A stretch of 9,119 nt of DNA, from the NCBI GenBank assembly GCA_016291475.1, contig JAEEXJ010000112.1, positions 1-9,119 of the forward strand, read 5' to 3'. The stretch is from Lachnospiraceae bacterium (GTDB lineage: Bacteria; Bacillota_A; Clostridia; Lachnospirales; Lachnospiraceae). The notes beneath the pieces are model-generated. The model saw only the letters and a list, made by a program, of their open reading frames with translations. It made no database searches and was not told the DNA's origin. Below are positions 6,288 through 9,119 of this stretch, one piece after another. Positions within the stretch are counted from its first letter, which is position 1. Every line of letters begins with the position of its first letter. A program made the position numbers and the translations under genes.

Positions 6288-7466
6288 ATGATTCATCCTA
6301 AATATTTTGAATTAAAGGCAAAGCAGGAAGTATACCTGTCCCGTAAGAATCGAATTGATGAAAATATGTACAACGGGATTTATGACAGATATGTCAATCC
6401 GGTTCTTACAAGGGAAAGCGTTCCCATAGAGTGGCAGTATGATCTTGATGAAGAGACCAATCCTTTTTTTGAAAACAGGCTTGGTATAAACGGAGTGTTC
6501 AATTCCGGAGCTCTTTATCTGAACGGAAAATATATCCTTTGTCCCAGGATAGAAGGGGATGACAGGAAGTCCTTTTTTGCGATAGCGGAAAGTGATTCGC
6601 CGGTTGACGGGTTCAGATTCCGCGGAAAGCCCATCCTTATCGATGACTCCAAATATCCCGAAGAGGTCAATGCATATGACATGCGACTGACTCTTCATGA
6701 GGACGGATATATCTACGGAGTTTATTGCTCAGAGAGTAAGGATACTTCTTCTAACGATCTGTCTGCTGCCGTTGCAGCCGCAGGAATCGTAAGGACTAAG
6801 GATCTGGAGCATTGGGAGAGACTGGATAACCTTGTTACAACGAGCAGTCCCCAGCAGAGAAACTGTGTGCTTTTCCCTGAGTTTGTAGACGGAAAGTACG
6901 CTTTCTATACAAGACCCATGGATGATTTCATCAATACCGGTTCCGGCGGAGGAATCGGCTTCGGCCTTTGTGATGATATCGAGCATGCGGTTATTAATGA
7001 AGAAAGACTTACTTCGCTGAGAAAGTATCACACCATTACCGAAGTTAAGAACGGTGCCGGAGCTGTACCTATCAAAACGGACAGAGGCTGGATCCACATA
7101 GCACACGGCGTCAGAAATACAGCGGCGGGACTCAGATATGTCATTTATGCATTTGCCACAGCACTTGATGATCCTGCAAGGGTTATAGCAGAGCCTTCGG
7201 GCCTTCTTATCGGACCCAGAGGATATGAAAGACTCGGCGATGTAAGCAACGTTGTATTTACCAACGGAGCCGTGGTAAATGAGATGGGTGATGTGTTCAT
7301 CTATTATGCGTCCTCGGATACCAGGCTCCATGTTGCGGGAACCTCTCTCGAAAGGCTTGAAGACTACGTGTTTAATACTCCCGCAGATCCGGGTCACAGC
7401 GTATCCTGCGTAAAACAGAGGATCGAACTGATAGAGAAAAACGAAGCACTATTTGCGAGAAAATGA
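6288..7466 (+). CDS. GH130_1-type 4-O-beta-D-mannosyl-D-glucose phosphorylase
   Basis: Cytoplasmic phosphorylase converting mannosyl-beta-1,4-glucose and phosphate to alpha-mannose-1-phosphate and glucose; 392 aa, the usual length for this subfamily. The start is ATG 6288, with GAGG at 6279-6282 overlapping the previous stop; an upstream in-frame TTG at 6267 would lie inside the preceding gene and is rejected. GH130_1 hallmarks are [16 protein letters not shown] (69-84), [13 protein letters not shown] (86-98), [13 protein letters not shown] (128-140) with catalytic D131, QQRNCVLFP (189-197; R191, N192), YTRP (207-210; R209), [10 protein letters not shown] (253-262; K254) and AHG (272-274; H273). 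D131 has the same number as the proposed acid in Bacteroides fragilis MGP. The longer N-terminal helix region (1-30) and C-terminal tail also fit. Pairing with GH130_2 points to glucomannan-derived oligosaccharides as substrate. Confidence 0.9.
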   Translation: MIHPKYFELKAKQEVYLSRKNRIDENMYNGIYDRYVNPVLTRESVPIEWQYDLDEETNPFFENRLGINGVFNSGALYLNGKYILCPRIEGDDRKSFFAIAESDSPVDGFRFRGKPILIDDSKYPEEVNAYDMRLTLHEDGYIYGVYCSESKDTSSNDLSAAVAAAGIVRTKDLEHWERLDNLVTTSSPQQRNCVLFPEFVDGKYAFYTRPMDDFINTGSGGGIGFGLCDDIEHAVINEERLTSLRKYHTITEVKNGAGAVPIKTDRGWIHIAHGVRNTAAGLRYVIYAFATALDDPARVIAEPSGLLIGPRGYERLGDVSNVVFTNGAVVNEMGDVFIYYASSDTRLHVAGTSLERLEDYVFNTPADPGHSVSCVKQRIELIEKNEALFARK

Positions 7467-8581
7467 TGAACGAAAAAGCACAGTCTAACAGAGGAAACAG
7501 AAGCAGGATCATTAATGTATATAAGAAGGCTCTGGCGGGGGAGGCGATCACCGTAGGATTTCTGGGAGGATCGATCACCCAGGGATGTGCAGCGACTTCT
7601 TATGATAAATGCTATGCCTATAAAGTTTTTGAGTGGTTTAAGCGCTCTTTTCCTCTATCTGATGTAAAATATGTAAATGCGGGAATAGGGGCTACGGATT
7701 CCCAGTTCGGTTGCGCGAGAGCAGAAGAAGATCTGCTTTCCAAGAATCCGGATATATGCTTTGTTGAATTTTCCGTTAATGATGAAGCTACAGAGCATTT
7801 CCATGAGACGTATGAAGGTTTGATAAGAAAGATTCTTTCCTCGGATTCCGGAAGAGCTCTTATGCTGATTCACAATGTGAGATTCGATGACGGAGGAAGT
7901 GCCCAGCTTATTCATTCGAAAGTGGCAAGGAAATACCACGTACCTGCGGTCAGCATGAGAGATGTTATAATCCCTGAGCTGGAAAGCGGAAGGCTGGAAA
8001 ACAAGACCATCACGGAAGACAATCTTCATCCGAATGATGCGGGACACGAGATGGTTTCAAAGATCATCGTATCCGTTTTGGAAGATATCAAAGAGCATAT
8101 GAATGAGGCTGAACAGCCGGAAGAAGAACTGCCTGCGGCTGAAACTCAAAATGCATATGAATCTTCCGTAAGATACAGAAATGATAATGCCGACAGCATA
8201 CTGTCGGGCATGAGCGGATTTACGGCAGATAACCTTCCTCAGGATGTCATTACTGACATCTTCAGAAAAGGGTGGACGGCAACCGAAAAAGGGTCGTATA
8301 TAATGTTTAAGGTAAAGGGTTCATGTATCGGTGTTCAGTATAGGAGAACCATAAAGAAACCTGCACCTGTTGCGACTCTTACCGTTGACGGCGATAAATC
8401 ATCTGCAGTTGAACTGAATGCGGAATTCGATGAGGACTGGGGAGATAAGCTCTGCCTTTGCACCGCACTTGAACATGGTGAAAACAAAGAGCATACGGTA
8501 AGGATCGAACTTACGCAGACGCATGAAGGAGATGTGCTTCCTTTTTATCTGGTAAGCATTATCGTATCGGGAAATAAATGA
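7463..8581 (+). CDS. two-domain SGNH acetylesterase, CE17-like, for acetylated manno-oligosaccharides
   Basis: Carbohydrate esterase of the SGNH hydrolase superfamily, 372 aa, no signal peptide, so intracellular. SGNH domain about 28-210: block I is FLGGSITQG with nucleophile S37 (GGS in place of GDS), block [11 protein letters not shown] (72-80), block III N106 in FSVNDEA, block V D186-N-L-H189. An acidic, proline-containing linker (about 211-230) leads to a C-terminal beta-rich domain (about 232-370), likely the CBM35-like module that completes the active site in CE17. The opposite order, jelly-roll first, marks CE2, so CE2 is unlikely. In Roseburia intestinalis CE17 removes 2-O-acetyl groups from mannooligosaccharides before phosphorolysis; position between GH130_1 and manA supports the same role here. 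Starts ATGATG overlapping the previous stop (7463 or 7466), implying translational coupling. The esterase class is sure, the CE17 label likely. Confidence 0.8.
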   Translation: MMNEKAQSNRGNRSRIINVYKKALAGEAITVGFLGGSITQGCAATSYDKCYAYKVFEWFKRSFPLSDVKYVNAGIGATDSQFGCARAEEDLLSKNPDICFVEFSVNDEATEHFHETYEGLIRKILSSDSGRALMLIHNVRFDDGGSAQLIHSKVARKYHVPAVSMRDVIIPELESGRLENKTITEDNLHPNDAGHEMVSKIIVSVLEDIKEHMNEAEQPEEELPAAETQNAYESSVRYRNDNADSILSGMSGFTADNLPQDVITDIFRKGWTATEKGSYIMFKVKGSCIGVQYRRTIKKPAPVATLTVDGDKSSAVELNAEFDEDWGDKLCLCTALEHGENKEHTVRIELTQTHEGDVLPFYLVSIIVSGNK

Positions 8582-9119
8582 TGGATAAAGTAATCTTATT
8601 AAAACCGTATTTTGCACATACCATCTGGGGCGGAAAAAAACTCAGAGATGAATTCGGTTATGACGAACCGGGTGATGATATAGGTGAGTGCTGGGGGATC
8701 TCTGCTCATCCTACGGGTGAGAGCGTTGCGTCAAGCGGAGAATTTATCGGTCTTAAGCTGTCCGAATTATGGAAAGATCACAGAGAAATATTCGGAAATG
8801 CGGAAGGTGACAGATTTCCGCTTCTTATCAAGATCATTGATGCAAATAAAGATCTGAGTATCCAGGTTCATCCGGATGATACCTATGCCGCGGAGCATGA
8901 GAACGGATCTCTCGGTAAGAATGAGTGCTGGTATGTTCTTGATTGTCCCGAAGACGGAGAGTTGATCGCAGGTCACAATGCTACTACCAAAGAAGAGCTT
9001 GTCGACATGATCGATAACGGAAGATGGGATGAGCTGATCCGGAGAGTTAAAGTAAAACCGGGTGATATGATCAGGATCGATTCGGGAACGGTTCACGCAA
9101 TAACTGCGGGAGTATGCGT
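8578..9119 (+). CDS. manA: mannose-6-phosphate isomerase, type I (3' end outside window)
   Basis: Zinc enzyme interconverting mannose-6-phosphate and fructose-6-phosphate, joining mannose from the GH130 reactions to glycolysis. About 180 residues are visible; the reading frame runs off the right edge without a stop. Numbered from the second ATG (8581): LKPYFAHTIWGGKKL at the N-terminus, FPLLIKIIDANKDLSIQVHPDD (79-100) with metal ligands Q95 and H97, GKNECWYVL (112-120) with E115, and GTVHAI (169-174) with H172. All four expected zinc ligands are therefore present. The gene starts ATGATG overlapping the esterase stop, so either 8578 or 8581 may be used, and translation is probably coupled. The pathway also needs a phosphomannomutase to turn mannose-1-phosphate into mannose-6-phosphate; it is not in the window and may lie downstream. 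Confidence 0.95.
   Translation, partial: MMDKVILLKPYFAHTIWGGKKLRDEFGYDEPGDDIGECWGISAHPTGESVASSGEFIGLKLSELWKDHREIFGNAEGDRFPLLIKIIDANKDLSIQVHPDDTYAAEHENGSLGKNECWYVLDCPEDGELIAGHNATTKEELVDMIDNGRWDELIRRVKVKPGDMIRIDSGTVHAITAGVC

Noticed and set aside
6729..7397. 222-codon open frame on the - strand within GH130_1
   Set aside because: It lies fully antisense to a clear enzyme gene, shows no recognisable domain, and is explained by the codon pattern of the sense gene. The other antisense frames in the window were dropped for the same reason.
1..9119. CRISPR array, tRNA or rRNA genes, insertion sequence ends, attachment sites
   Set aside because: No regularly spaced repeats, no tRNA-like cloverleaf, no transposase and no terminal inverted repeats were noticed on reading both strands.

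Overview
The window looks like chromosomal DNA of a Lachnospiraceae-type Firmicute, most like rumen or gut Butyrivibrio, Roseburia or relatives. The reasons are moderate-to-low GC, AGGAG-type ribosome binding sites, AGA/AGG-rich arginine codons, an AgrC/LytTR-type two-component pair, and a beta-mannan phosphorolysis operon of the kind known from Roseburia intestinalis and Ruminococcus albus. The genus is inferred from protein style only. All recognised genes are on the + strand.

Left part (1-1654): the C-terminal portion of an FtsX/MacB-type ABC permease, cut by the window edge, followed 6 bp later by its LolD/MacB-type ATPase. Next comes a 273-bp gap (1655-1927). It holds a possible 21-codon ORF with a good ribosome binding site and a near-consensus promoter.

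Middle part (1928-3960): a LytTR response regulator and an AgrC-like GHKL sensor kinase, 5 bp apart, driven by that promoter. No agrB- or agrD-like gene is visible, so the signal is unknown. The kinase gene is noticeably more AT-rich and T-rich than its neighbours. A strong intrinsic terminator (4026-4064) ends this unit.

Right part (4079-9119): a mannan-oligosaccharide utilisation locus. A LacI-family repressor gene has its own promoter, overlapping the upstream terminator. It is followed by an operon of GH130_2 (mannooligosaccharide phosphorylase), GH130_1 (mannosylglucose phosphorylase), a two-domain SGNH acetylesterase resembling CE17, and manA (mannose-6-phosphate isomerase, cut by the right edge). 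None of the enzymes has a signal peptide. The pathway read from the genes is: imported acetylated (gluco)manno-oligosaccharides are deacetylated; GH130_2 releases mannose-1-phosphate from the non-reducing end; GH130_1 splits the remaining mannosyl-glucose. After a phosphomannomutase step encoded elsewhere, ManA sends mannose-6-phosphate to fructose-6-phosphate.

The most interesting regulatory signal is a family of GTTAAA/TTTAAC inverted-repeat elements. They occur only around the lacI promoter, the end of lacI, and the start site of the GH130 operon, with spacings of 21 and 105 bp (whole helical turns). They lack the central CG of usual LacI operators, and the repressor has histidine where the family's CG-intercalating hinge leucine normally sits.
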